Source: CALFCX01 sp041650595
GTDB lineage: Bacteria; Margulisbacteria; WOR-1; JAKLHX01
Direction: 5' to 3'
Assembly (NCBI GenBank): GCA_041650595.1
Contig: JBAZKW010000024.1
Coordinates: 1-21,073, forward strand
Length of the DNA: 21,073 nt
Both the position numbers and the translations under genes were made by a program. Below are positions 1 through 6,747 of the stretch, piece by piece (positions within the stretch are counted from its first letter, which is position 1; each line of letters starts with the position of its first letter). The notes under the pieces are model-generated. The model ran no database searches. It worked only from the letters and a program-made list of their open reading frames with translations, and was not told where the DNA came from.

Positions 1-1
1 T

Positions 2-61
2 GAGAAGCAAGATGAAGACGAAGAAAAGCGGGGCGACAATTTTACAGTGACCGAGTTTTGA
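2..61 (+). CDS. 3' end of a gene entering from the left edge (acidic C-terminus)
   Basis: An open frame runs from the window edge to a TGA at 59-61 and encodes 19 residues, EKQDEDEEKRGDNFTVTEF. The charged, acidic composition looks like a real C-terminal tail. It converges on the minus-strand gene ending at 71, leaving a 9-nt gap that begins a hairpin (62-81). Only 60 nt are visible, so no function can be given and chance openness is possible. Confidence 0.35.
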   Translation, partial: EKQDEDEEKRGDNFTVTEF

Positions 62-116
62 GCGGAAGCTTTAGCTTTCGCAATACCTAAAGGAACCTAT
101 CGCCTTTAGGCGATAG
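62..116. repeat. Tandem hairpins with a competing alternative pairing
   Basis: Arms 62-70 and 73-81 form a 9-bp stem (one G-T pair) with a 2-nt loop. Arms 97-105 (CTATCGCCT) and 108-116 (AGGCGATAG) form a perfect 9-bp stem with a 2-nt loop. CCTAAAGG at 87-94 can instead pair with CCTTTAGG at 103-110, which excludes the second hairpin. The structures cover the last codons and the stop of the minus-strand gene, and the first hairpin follows directly on the plus-strand stop at 61. No T-run follows on either strand. This may be a weak bidirectional terminator or a repeat insertion that replaced the end of the minus-strand gene. Confidence 0.5.
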
Positions 117-640
117 TAGTTCAGTTTCCCCAGAGATTTCGTGGCGATGAAACGCACATCCTCATCACGGTCCCGCAGCGATATCCTGGTCAGGGGGATG
201 ATCGCCAATTTGCTGAGTGATTTTCCCAGAGAATCAGCCGCTACCTTTCTGCTCCAGGAGTCCATGTACTTTAGCTGTTTGACCCGCCAGCCGACCATCC
301 CAAGATCTTCATATATCTTTGTCAGCATTTGTTTAAGATGCTCATTATGGGTGGTCCCCATCTTTTTCAGGAGTATTTCTTCAAGGGCTATTTTGTCGAC
401 TGTGTTGCGCACGCACAGAAATCTTTTGTTTGTGAGCCTTGCAGCTTTTTCCGTATATTTTAAAATATCGGTAAGAACTCTGGTGTAGACTTTTTCTCTT
501 TTTTCCTGCCATATCTGTATGGGAAAGAGCAAAAGCCTGCGCAGAAAAATAAAAAATATGATCGCGACGATAATCCCGAGCATTACCCAATTAACAAGGA
601 TTATTGTGCCTATATTTACCAGATATCCTTCTGCTACCAT
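71..640 (-). CDS. Membrane-anchored HEAT-like repeat protein, unknown function
   Basis: 189 aa. One strong hydrophobic segment near residues 13-33 (NWVMLGIIVAIIFFIFLRRL) is followed by a basic patch and a cytosolic-looking helical domain. The C-terminal third has a HEAT_2-like helix-hairpin pattern (VAADSLGKSLSKLAIIPL then RDRDEDVRFIATKSLGKL), suggesting a protein-interaction scaffold. The start overlaps the stop of the upstream YaiO-like gene by 7 nt (634-640), so the two are probably translationally coupled and share the promoter at 1429-1456. HEAT-repeat proteins beside YaiO-like barrels suggest an envelope or polysaccharide export setting, but that is inference. The last 17 or so residues are encoded by hairpin DNA and may not be ancestral. 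Confidence 0.7.
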   Translation of the reverse strand: MVAEGYLVNIGTIILVNWVMLGIIVAIIFFIFLRRLLLFPIQIWQEKREKVYTRVLTDILKYTEKAARLTNKRFLCVRNTVDKIALEEILLKKMGTTHNEHLKQMLTKIYEDLGMVGWRVKQLKYMDSWSRKVAADSLGKSLSKLAIIPLTRISLRDRDEDVRFIATKSLGKLNYYRLKAIGSFRYCES

Positions 641-1392
641 TGTGAAAAAGCTCCTATGTTAAGCAAACTGTCGATTACTCCGCTGTCCCTGTATTCTCGT
701 GAGATGTCGGCCTTAATTCCATAATTGTCGTTTATTTTGTACTGGACTCCGGCCATCGGAGTGTTCGCTTTAAAACCGAACACCGCGGCGGAGGAAATAT
801 CTTTGTAAGCTTCGCTTCCTGTCGCATAGCCGATATAAAGTCTCAGTTTTTCGTTGGGCTCGTAAAAGATCTTGGTGACACCGGACGTGGTAGTAATTCC
901 GTCGGAAGATTTCGAACAGTAGATCCTTGCGTAAAGCCATCCGGGAAAAATAAAATAGTAATCCGTTCCTATCCCGTATATTTCAACGAACAAACTCGGA
1001 TAATTTCTTCTCTTGTAATTTGCTATGAGCACAGCGGGCTTAAGCCTTGACCAGCCGGCCTCCAACTCCAATGAGTTCTGAGGCAGAACGTTCGGCGACG
1101 GATTGATGATGGTGTTGATATATCCGTAGAGTTCGCTGCTTATATCAAAGTAATCACCCAGAGAAAAGCTGGTGTCTTTGGCGCCGTTCCTGTCACTGTT
1201 TTGAACGCTGATCACCATTGTGTTGTTCGCCGTTTTTTTTGTCACGTAAAAATATGATGTATTGTAATACTGGCCGTTTGACAGGGTTTCCTTTGTATAA
1301 TCAAACTCAAACTTTGGCGCGTCGGCAAAACTGACAGCTGTAAGAATGAATAATGATAATATCGCAATTGGCGAGCAATAAACGGATTTCAT
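634..1392 (-). CDS. YaiO-like outer-membrane beta-barrel
   Basis: 252 aa. A signal peptide is visible (MKSVYCSPIAILSLFILTAV, cleavage likely after SFA-DA). The rest alternates polar and aromatic or aliphatic residues like an outer-membrane barrel. The spacing of the strands (LELEAGWSRLKP..., GTDYYFIFPGWLYARIY, LRLYIGYATGSEAY) resembles the YaiO family of OM proteins. The protein ends in SQW, an aromatic terminal residue typical of barrel C-termini. A strong ribosome binding site, AAGGAGG, lies 10 nt before the ATG. It is the first gene of a two-gene unit with the HEAT-like membrane protein. It is preceded by one of the seven shared sigma-28-like promoters (1429-1456). The family call is moderate; the barrel and secretion are better supported. 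Confidence 0.6.
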   Translation of the reverse strand: MKSVYCSPIAILSLFILTAVSFADAPKFEFDYTKETLSNGQYYNTSYFYVTKKTANNTMVISVQNSDRNGAKDTSFSLGDYFDISSELYGYINTIINPSPNVLPQNSLELEAGWSRLKPAVLIANYKRRNYPSLFVEIYGIGTDYYFIFPGWLYARIYCSKSSDGITTTSGVTKIFYEPNEKLRLYIGYATGSEAYKDISSAAVFGFKANTPMAGVQYKINDNYGIKADISREYRDSGVIDSLLNIGAFSQW

Positions 1393-1428
1393 TTGGGCCG
1401 ACCCTCCTTTGTTGAGCGGACAATATTG

Positions 1429-1456
1429 TATCGAAGGGTTTTTCAGGAAATTTCAG
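1429..1456 (-). promoter_or_regulatory. Shared sigma-28-like promoter, site 1 (CTGAAAT-N15-TCGATA)
   Basis: Read on the minus strand: CTGAAAT at 1456-1450, 15 nt, then TCGATA at 1434-1429. The ATG of the YaiO-like gene is 36 nt further on. Sequence and spacing match six other sites in this window. Confidence 0.7.
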
Positions 1457-1485
1457 GTTATTTTTAGGATATATATATTTGTCCG

Positions 1486-2595
1486 TTAAAACCCGAAACC
1501 TATATCGAACATCGTTTGATTGTTCTTTTTGTCGTTGTTGTCGGTTATCATGGCGATATTTATCATGTTCCCAAGTATCCCCGCGCCGTATGTGGTCATG
1601 TTGATGGGGGATCCTGACGGGCCTCCGGATATTGTCCCTGCCCTTAGATTTACCATACCCATTGCTACCGGATATTCAAGGCCTATATGAGTTACGGAAT
1701 AAGCTTGAGCTGCGGATGCCGCGGCTACATTGTCCAGATCTATTGCGACTGTAGCGCCGACAACCGGGATCTTTGCTGCCGCGCCGATAACTAATGTGGT
1801 CGGGGTTATTTGATCAGGCAGGTCCGTATCAGGAGTCTTTGACTCGCTTAAGACCTGTCCGGTTGCGGGATCGATGGTCTTTGTCGTTGTAGAAGTTTTT
1901 CCTTTTAATGTTTCTGCTATATCTCTATATACAACGCCCACTGATATAGGCATTGTCGGGATCGAATCAACCTGACCCTGAACGCCCAAATCAAACCCCA
2001 TACCTGTGTAGGCGGAGGTCAGAGTAGTGCTTGTAGCTCCCGCTACGGTAGCGGCTCCAAAAGTATCCGCTACATATTTTATATTGGCGCCGGCATTCAA
2101 ACTTCCAAGATATGGCACAGAAACTCCTCTGCCTATGGTCACGACTCCTTCTCCCATTGCCGTAGCGGTCGCGCTTCCGTCGGCGCTGTTCGCGTTTTTC
2201 GACACATTAAGTGTTGCGGCGGGGATAAAGCTTATTCCGGTCTTAAAAATATCAAGTCCTATCATTATATTGGCACTTCCGTTAAGGTCCAAAGCGTTTG
2301 CATAGTTGTCGAGGATGAATTTGGAAGGGTCCCCGGCACTGCTCAAAGTGTTTATCATATCATTTAAGCCGTCAGTCGCAGCTCCTGCGCCGATCTTAAT
2401 CGCCATCGCTTGTGCTTCTGCCATTCCGGCGGGATTGTAGTAAGCGCTTGTCACATCATCGACTAAAGCCGAGCCCGCGCCTCCCATTGCGGCAAATCTT
2501 GCACTTGGGCCATGCGGAAGAGCTGCCGGCGTCATGGCAAATGCGGCGGAAGAGGCGAAAGCAAGTACCAAACAAACGGATAAAAACTTTTTCAT
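1486..2595 (-). CDS. TraF/PorV-type outer-membrane protein
   Basis: 369 aa from the ATG at 2595, chosen because AAGGAGGA sits 8 nt upstream and the protein then opens with a clean signal peptide (MKKFLSVCLVLAFASSAAFA). A longer frame extends 28 codons upstream but lacks these features. After cleavage comes the motif GPSARFAAMGGAGSALVDDVTSAYYNPAGMA, typical of the FadL-like PorV/PorQ/TraF_2 barrel group (ALG..A..DD..A.YYNPAG). The C-terminus is DIGFGF, with the terminal Phe expected for BAM-assembled barrels. Such proteins are often annotated as conjugal transfer protein TraF, but nothing conjugative is nearby. It follows the membrane protein gene at 2627 by 31 nt and is probably co-transcribed with it. 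Which PorV-like subfamily is unclear. Confidence 0.75.
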   Translation of the reverse strand: MKKFLSVCLVLAFASSAAFAMTPAALPHGPSARFAAMGGAGSALVDDVTSAYYNPAGMAEAQAMAIKIGAGAATDGLNDMINTLSSAGDPSKFILDNYANALDLNGSANIMIGLDIFKTGISFIPAATLNVSKNANSADGSATATAMGEGVVTIGRGVSVPYLGSLNAGANIKYVADTFGAATVAGATSTTLTSAYTGMGFDLGVQGQVDSIPTMPISVGVVYRDIAETLKGKTSTTTKTIDPATGQVLSESKTPDTDLPDQITPTTLVIGAAAKIPVVGATVAIDLDNVAAASAAQAYSVTHIGLEYPVAMGMVNLRAGTISGGPSGSPINMTTYGAGILGNMINIAMITDNNDKKNNQTMFDIGFGF

Positions 2596-2626
2596 CAAAA
2601 TATCCTCCTTGATTTGATAGCAGAAT

Positions 2627-3241
2627 TTAAATGCTTGTCTGTGCCAGGAGTTTCCTGTATGCGTAAGCCCAGGCAACAATTGTGGTCGGGATTGTCGCTA
2701 TTAATCCAATACCGAGGCACAAAAGCCCGACAATATTGATAAAGATCGAAAGAAGAGCCAGTCCGAAAAGCTTCCACTTTGCGCCGTTCGTGACTTTTGA
2801 GCTTTGCTGCAGCGACGATATTGCTGCCGAGCCTTTATCTACCACAAGGTATCCGAACAACCCGAACTGGAGCGAGATTATTATACCCGGGATTATCAGC
2901 AGCATATATCCGATACAGGCCATTATGCCAAAAAGTATCGAACCTCCGAGGTAGCTCCAAAACAGCGGATATGAAGAGTACAGGTCGGAGTATTCCGGTT
3001 TTTGGCCGTCAACAAGCTTTAGGGATATTTTGATTATACCCATTCCGACGATCAGATTGATCGCATAAAAAGCAAGAAGAAAAATGAACGAAACAAAAGA
3101 GCCTCCGGACGTGAGCAGGGACTGAGCACATGTAATAACCACCAATATCAAAAAAGTGACCACGAAGAACCACAAATTGGTCTTCATGGCATTCCATCCG
3201 AACGCAAGCGCATCAGACAGGCTCAATTCTTTTTCGGTCAT
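2627..3241 (-). CDS. Polytopic membrane protein (DUF975/YciC-like)
   Basis: 204 aa with at least four to five hydrophobic stretches: about residues 22-44, 49-70, 95-130 (with the LLIIPGIIISLQF turn typical of the family) and 155-190. The order of an amphipathic start (SLSDALAFGWNAMKTN), the helix pair, the IIPGI motif, VVDKGSAAISSLQQSSKVTNGAKWKLFGL and a terminal AYRKL matches the DUF975/YciC-type or GDPD-membrane-domain-like inner-membrane family. The function of these proteins is not known. The start at 3241 has GAAAGGAG 9 nt upstream. It leads a likely two-gene operon with the TraF/PorV-type barrel. The family assignment comes from pattern recognition only. Confidence 0.65.
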   Translation of the reverse strand: MTEKELSLSDALAFGWNAMKTNLWFFVVTFLILVVITCAQSLLTSGGSFVSFIFLLAFYAINLIVGMGIIKISLKLVDGQKPEYSDLYSSYPLFWSYLGGSILFGIMACIGYMLLIIPGIIISLQFGLFGYLVVDKGSAAISSLQQSSKVTNGAKWKLFGLALLSIFINIVGLLCLGIGLIATIPTTIVAWAYAYRKLLAQTSI

Positions 3242-3269
3242 ATAAGGCTCCTTTCGATCGATTTGCTGG

Positions 3270-3299
3270 ATTCTACCATACAGCGTTTAGCAAAGTAAA
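3270..3299 (-). promoter_or_regulatory. Possible sigma-70 promoter for the 3241 gene
   Basis: On the minus strand, TTTACT (3299-3294), 18 nt, then TAGAAT (3275-3270), 28 nt before the ATG at 3241. The -10 is good and the -35 matches four of six consensus bases. Confidence 0.4.
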
Positions 3300-3322
3300 T
3301 AGGCAATATGACATGTCCGCGG

Positions 3323-3814
3323 TTACCTGTAATTGACGAATTGCAATTCTATCGGGAGGTTGGCTTTGCGCAGGATCTGGATGACCAGCTGAAGGTCGTC
3401 CTTGTTCTTGCCGGACACCCTTACCTGGTCGCTCTGTATCTGTGACTGGACTTTGAGCTTGGCATCCTTGATGATCTTTACGATCTCTTTTGCTTTTTCG
3501 GTCTCTATGCCGTTTTTCATCTTTATGGTCTGTTTTACAGCTCCTCCGAGTGAAGACTCTATCTTGCCAAACTCGAAAAACTTGAGGGAAACTCCTCTTT
3601 TTATGAGCTTGTTCTGAAAAATATCGGTAACGTTCTTAAGTTTAAATTCATCCTCGGAAACAACGACCAGGTTTTCTCCTTCCATGGTTATTTCGCTGAT
3701 ACTGCCCTTAAAATCAAATCTTTGCCTTACTTCAGCCATTGTCTGGTGAAGCGCGTTGTCTAGTTCAGGCATGTTGATCTTGGAAACTACATCAAAGGAT
3801 GAGTCTTTTGCCAT
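3323..3814 (-). CDS. yajQ: YajQ-family nucleotide-binding protein
   Basis: 163 aa, the usual YajQ length, from the ATG at 3814. The family start MAKDSSFDVVSKINMPELDNA fits exactly there, so an 11-codon upstream extension is rejected. Hallmarks include EVRQRFDFKGS near residues 28-38, FGKIESSLGGAVKQTI and the C-terminal QVRVSGKNKDDLQLVIQILRKANLPIELQFVNYR. Two ferredoxin-like subdomains are expected. Some YajQ proteins bind cyclic di-GMP and act with transcription factors; whether this one does cannot be seen. There is no Shine-Dalgarno. A TGCTATAAT element ends 10 nt before the ATG, predicting a leaderless or near-leaderless mRNA. Confidence 0.95.
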   Translation of the reverse strand: MAKDSSFDVVSKINMPELDNALHQTMAEVRQRFDFKGSISEITMEGENLVVVSEDEFKLKNVTDIFQNKLIKRGVSLKFFEFGKIESSLGGAVKQTIKMKNGIETEKAKEIVKIIKDAKLKVQSQIQSDQVRVSGKNKDDLQLVIQILRKANLPIELQFVNYR

Positions 3815-3824
3815 GGTAATAGAA

Positions 3825-3833
3825 ATTATAGCA
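3825..3833 (-). promoter_or_regulatory. Extended -10 promoter of yajQ (TGCTATAAT)
   Basis: On the minus strand, TGC at 3833-3831 and TATAAT at 3830-3825. Transcription would start about 3-4 nt before the yajQ ATG. There is no convincing -35 at 17 nt. Confidence 0.6.
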
Positions 3834-3847
3834 CAAGCAAACAGCAC

Positions 3848-3985
3848 GCTCCTCCCTGGTGGGATGAGCTACGGCTCGCTTCGCTTACTGCACGCTCACT
3901 CCGCTCGCTACAGCTAACCTGCCTGCCGGCAGGCAGGCGGCTTTCCGGAGCTGTGAGCTGTAGGGACGATGCAATCGGCCCGTGC
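3848..3985. repeat. Composite palindromic repeat in the yajQ-lysC spacer
   Basis: The core at 3918-3937 is the perfect 20-bp palindrome CCTGCCTGCCGGCAGGCAGG. It is enclosed by an 8-bp inverted repeat, CTACAGCT at 3908-3915 and AGCTGTAG at 3956-3963. The left flank is rich in GCTCGCT/GCTCACT-type tracts. The same core occurs at 12729-12746, 13676-13691 and 15467-15486. No coding signal is seen here, and the element separates two divergent promoters. Confidence 0.7.
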
Positions 3986-4019
3986 TGTTAGCCTTCATTG
4001 CTACGAGGACTATTACAGA

Positions 4020-4028
4020 TGATATAAT
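4020..4028 (+). promoter_or_regulatory. Extended -10 promoter of lysC (TGATATAAT)
   Basis: TGA at 4020-4022 precedes TATAAT at 4023-4028, which ends 25 nt before the lysC ATG. No good -35 is seen. The predicted leader is short (about 18 nt) and has no clear ribosome binding site. Confidence 0.6.
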
Positions 4029-4053
4029 AATGACGAGGTATAGATTTGCAACA

Positions 4054-5283
4054 ATGCCAACAATCGTCCAAAAATACGGGGGTACATCTGTAGGCTCGGT
4101 TGAGCGCATAAAAAATGTTGCCAAAAGGATAGTCAATACAAAAAAAGCAGGCAATCATGTCGTTGTTATCGTGTCTGCCATGGGACATACGACCGATGAA
4201 CTTGTTTCGTTGCTTGGCCAGATAACAAAAAACCCAAGTCCCAGAGAATACGACATGCTTCTTTCTACGGGCGAACAGGTTTCTGCCGCGCTCCTTGCTT
4301 CGGCGATAATCGAGATGGGGCATGATGCAGTGTCTCTTACCGGAGGCCAGGCAGGGGTGATAACCGAAGATATCCCGTCAAAGGCCAGAATAAAAGACGT
4401 AAGATTCGACAGGATGAAAAAAGAACTTGCCAAGGGCAAAATAATAATAATTACGGGATTTCAGGGAATAGACAGCAAAGGCGATATCACGACAATCGGC
4501 AGGGGCGGTTCCGATACTTCCGCCGTGGTGATCGCCGCAGCCTTAAAAGCGGATGTGTGCGAGATCTATACTGACGTTGACGGCATTTATACTACAGACC
4601 CCAGAGTGGTGTCGCAGGCCCGCAAGCTGAACAGGATATCGCACGAAGAAATGCTGGAGATGGCTTCCGTTGGTGCCGGAGTAATGCATCCGAGATCTAT
4701 TGAATGCGGAAAGATTTACGGCATTGATATTAATGTCCGGTCCAGCATGAACAATAATCCGGGTACTTTGATCACATCTATCAAAGATAAAAAAGGGAGA
4801 GAAAAAATGGAAAAAAGCGGATTGGTCACCGGAATAGCTTTTGACAATAATGTCGCAAAAATCGGTGTCCTTCAGGTGCCGGATAAACCCGGGATTGCAT
4901 CTACTATATTTAATGCCCTGGCAAAAGAAAAGATAAGCGTTGACATGATCGTTCAGAGCATACACGGCGGAAGCGTGGCTGATATGGCGTTTACGGTATC
5001 GCGTTCCGACTTAAAAAAAGCAAAAAATCTCATCGAGTCGCTGGCGAAAAAAATGGGAGCGGCCGGAGTGATTACCGATAGCAATGTCTCAAAGATCTCG
5101 CTGATAGGTGTCGGGATGGTGAGCGCTCCGGGAGTCGCGGCAAAAATGTTCGATACTCTGGCGAAAAACAATATAAACATCCATATGATAAGCACGTCCG
5201 AAATAAGAATATCCTGCGTAGTGGAAGAAAAATTTGCAAAAAAAGCCGTACAGGTACTTCACTCAGCATTCAATCTCGGCTGA
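4054..5283 (+). CDS. lysC: Aspartate kinase (lysine/threonine/methionine pathway)
   Basis: 409 aa from the ATG at 4054, where the family start MPTIVQKYGGTSVGSVERI begins; in-frame upstream codons are not conserved in the family. It phosphorylates L-aspartate to aspartyl-4-phosphate. Visible features are KYGGTS (residues 7-12), the substrate loop STGEQVSAALLA, GFQGID...GRGGSDTSAV, the nucleotide site around EIYTDVDGIYTTDPR, and two C-terminal ACT domains (about 265-330 and 345-409) for allosteric feedback. The ACT pair with VPDKPGIASTIF and ISLIGVGMVSAPGVAAKMF is of the lysine/threonine-sensitive type. An internal start at 4807 (Met252) is likely. No dap or asd genes are adjacent. Confidence 0.95.
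   Translation: MPTIVQKYGGTSVGSVERIKNVAKRIVNTKKAGNHVVVIVSAMGHTTDELVSLLGQITKNPSPREYDMLLSTGEQVSAALLASAIIEMGHDAVSLTGGQAGVITEDIPSKARIKDVRFDRMKKELAKGKIIIITGFQGIDSKGDITTIGRGGSDTSAVVIAAALKADVCEIYTDVDGIYTTDPRVVSQARKLNRISHEEMLEMASVGAGVMHPRSIECGKIYGIDINVRSSMNNNPGTLITSIKDKKGREKMEKSGLVTGIAFDNNVAKIGVLQVPDKPGIASTIFNALAKEKISVDMIVQSIHGGSVADMAFTVSRSDLKKAKNLIESLAKKMGAAGVITDSNVSKISLIGVGMVSAPGVAAKMFDTLAKNNINIHMISTSEIRISCVVEEKFAKKAVQVLHSAFNLG
4795..4809 (+). promoter_or_regulatory. Internal ribosome binding site and start for an aspartate kinase beta subunit
   Basis: GGGAGA at 4795-4800 lies 6 nt before an in-frame ATG at 4807. Starting here would give a 158-aa protein made of the two ACT domains. In alpha2beta2 aspartate kinases (Bacillus, Corynebacterium, Thermus) the beta subunit arises from an internal in-frame start at this point. 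Here the internal site is better than the one for the full-length protein. Confidence 0.55.
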
Positions 5284-5286
5284 TTG

Positions 5287-5295
5287 TGGTATAAT
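5287..5295 (+). promoter_or_regulatory. Extended -10 promoter of the M23-bactofilin-rsmI operon (TGGTATAAT)
   Basis: TGG at 5287-5289 and TATAAT at 5290-5295 lie right after the lysC stop. Transcription from here gives a leader of about 120 nt before the ATG at 5423. Confidence 0.6.
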
Positions 5296-5305
5296 TCATC
5301 CGTCA

Positions 5306-5323
5306 GCCGCGATCTTTTGCGGC
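5306..5323 (+). promoter_or_regulatory. 5' leader hairpin ahead of the M23 peptidase gene
   Basis: GCCGCGA (5306-5312) pairs with TTGCGGC (5317-5323) around a TCTT loop, giving seven pairs with one G-U. It falls at the very 5' end of the predicted transcript. No U-run follows, so it is not a terminator; it may stabilise the mRNA. Confidence 0.4.
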
Positions 5324-5422
5324 AATAGACTTATCCCGGAGGTGTTTTAGTTCCGGAACGGTCACAAACTATTTTTCAGTTATTCAAAGCCCAATAAAAA
5401 ATTCCAAAAAAGGTTAGTCCAT

Positions 5423-6316
5423 ATGGAAAACAGCAAAAAAGAATTTTACACTTTTATTTTGGTGCCTCATTCTCCTGAGCAGAGAACCTTTGTAATAAAA
5501 GTACCCCGCAGACTTGCAAAGTTCTTTGTATCCTCAGCGGTTACGGCATGTGTGGTTTTGGTCTCTCTTTTTGTGTACTCCTCATATATGGCAAGGCGGG
5601 TTGTTTCATATGAAGACATAAAGTCAAAAATGCTGGTACAGGACCAGCTGATAAGAAAATTCGACGACCAGACCAGGCTGCTCAGCAAAGAGATCACAAA
5701 TCTTTCCGACAAGGAATGGCAGATACGGAAAATGCTGGGGCTAAATACCGATACGAATGAATTGCGCTTATCCTCTGGAAAAGATACAAAAACAGGGGAA
5801 GATCTGGATCGCAAAATTGACCTGATCAATAACAACATAAAAGAACGGCAAAACAGTCTGGAAAGATTGCTCAGCTTTGCGGGGGAGTTCAGAAAAAGAT
5901 TTGCCAGTATGCCGTCTGTCTGGCCTTCGTACGGCAGGATAATGTCAACGTTCGGTTACAGGGCGTCTCCCTGGAGAGGATTCCATTCCGGCATAGATAT
6001 AAGTGGGGCATTCGGGTCTCCCATCAGGGCGACCGCAAACGGAGTTGTCAGTTTTGCCGGCTGGCGTACGGGCTATGGCAAAGCAGTTATGATAGACCAT
6101 GGCTTCGGATACCAAACACTTTACGGACACACCAGCCGTTTCGCGGTATCTATGGGACAGAGGATAAGAAAGGGCCAGGTGATAGCCTATATAGGTATGA
6201 CCGGATTTTCTACCGGGCCCCACGTTCATTATGAGATACTAAGGAACGGGTCTTGCATAAATCCTATTAATTATCTCAATCTGAACCTTGCCGAAAGTTT
6301 GGAGAGGAGGCTATAA
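5423..6316 (+). CDS. Membrane-anchored M23 (LytM) peptidoglycan endopeptidase
   Basis: 297 aa. A basic N-terminus and one transmembrane helix (about residues 34-55) lead into a charged coiled-coil stalk (about 60-100 and 128-160) and a C-terminal LytM/M23 domain (about 165-285). All zinc and catalytic residues are present: H188 and D192 in HSGID, H236 in YGH, and H267 and H269 in HVHYE. It is therefore predicted to cut peptide cross-links in peptidoglycan from the outer face of the inner membrane. The next gene, 1 nt away, is a bactofilin. M23-bactofilin pairs are known where the scaffold localises the hydrolase during cell-shape growth. The ribosome binding site is weak (AAAAAGG about 9 nt upstream). 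Confidence 0.9.
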   Translation: MENSKKEFYTFILVPHSPEQRTFVIKVPRRLAKFFVSSAVTACVVLVSLFVYSSYMARRVVSYEDIKSKMLVQDQLIRKFDDQTRLLSKEITNLSDKEWQIRKMLGLNTDTNELRLSSGKDTKTGEDLDRKIDLINNNIKERQNSLERLLSFAGEFRKRFASMPSVWPSYGRIMSTFGYRASPWRGFHSGIDISGAFGSPIRATANGVVSFAGWRTGYGKAVMIDHGFGYQTLYGHTSRFAVSMGQRIRKGQVIAYIGMTGFSTGPHVHYEILRNGSCINPINYLNLNLAESLERRL

Positions 6317-6317
6317 T

Positions 6318-6746
6318 ATGGGAATGATGGATTTTTCAAAAGTTTCTTCTGCGCAGCAGGGATCCATAGGGACAATAATCGGCGCCGAAGCAAAAGTTAC
6401 CGGACGTATAGAAACAAAGGGTGCCTGCAGGATAGACGGTGCGCTTGAGGGAGGCATAAGTTCCGAAGGTGAAGTATGTATCGCAGAAAAAGCTTCCGTA
6501 AAAGGTGATGTTTCCGGGAAAAATGTCATAGTAGCGGGCGAAGTGACGGGAGATGTATCGTCAGTTGAAGCAGTTGAGATAAAAAAGGGCGGTAAAGTGG
6601 CCGGCAATATTGCCGGGAACCGGCTGATAGTGGATGAAGGGGCCTCTTACAAAGGCCGCGTTACGATGGGAGAGGCAAGAAATAATCCGGAAGAAGAGTC
6701 TTCGGACTTTTCCGAAAAGGTCAAAGAAATAATCGGCATTCAGTAA
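6318..6746 (+). CDS. Bactofilin (polymer-forming cytoskeletal protein)
   Basis: 142 aa. The start at 6318 is chosen because GGAGAGGAGG ends 7 nt upstream and it gives the standard N-terminus; a longer frame overlapping the peptidase lacks a site. The central part (about 20-118) is the right-handed beta-helix of DUF583, shown by repeating G-x-hydrophobic-x-G units such as VTGRIETKGACRIDGALEGGI, ASVKGDVSGKNVIVAGEVTGDV and GKVAGNIAGNRLIVDEGASYKGRV. A disordered acidic tail follows. Bactofilins assemble without nucleotide into filaments under the membrane and place peptidoglycan enzymes; the M23 gene just upstream is the obvious partner. A TATAAT lies directly before the ATG (6312-6317), probably by chance. 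Confidence 0.93.
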   Translation: MGMMDFSKVSSAQQGSIGTIIGAEAKVTGRIETKGACRIDGALEGGISSEGEVCIAEKASVKGDVSGKNVIVAGEVTGDVSSVEAVEIKKGGKVAGNIAGNRLIVDEGASYKGRVTMGEARNNPEEESSDFSEKVKEIIGIQ

Positions 6747-6747
6747 A

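Noticed and set aside
1486..2595. Conjugation role for the TraF-like protein
   Set aside because: The resemblance is to a broad outer-membrane barrel group; no other transfer genes are present.
3885..4323. Minus-strand frames across the yajQ-lysC spacer and lysC start
   Set aside because: They run over the repeat and antisense to the conserved aspartate kinase N-terminus, with no independent support.
6312..6317. TATAAT directly before the bactofilin ATG as a promoter
   Set aside because: Transcription would begin inside the coding region, and a good Shine-Dalgarno within an operon is present. Kept only as a remark.
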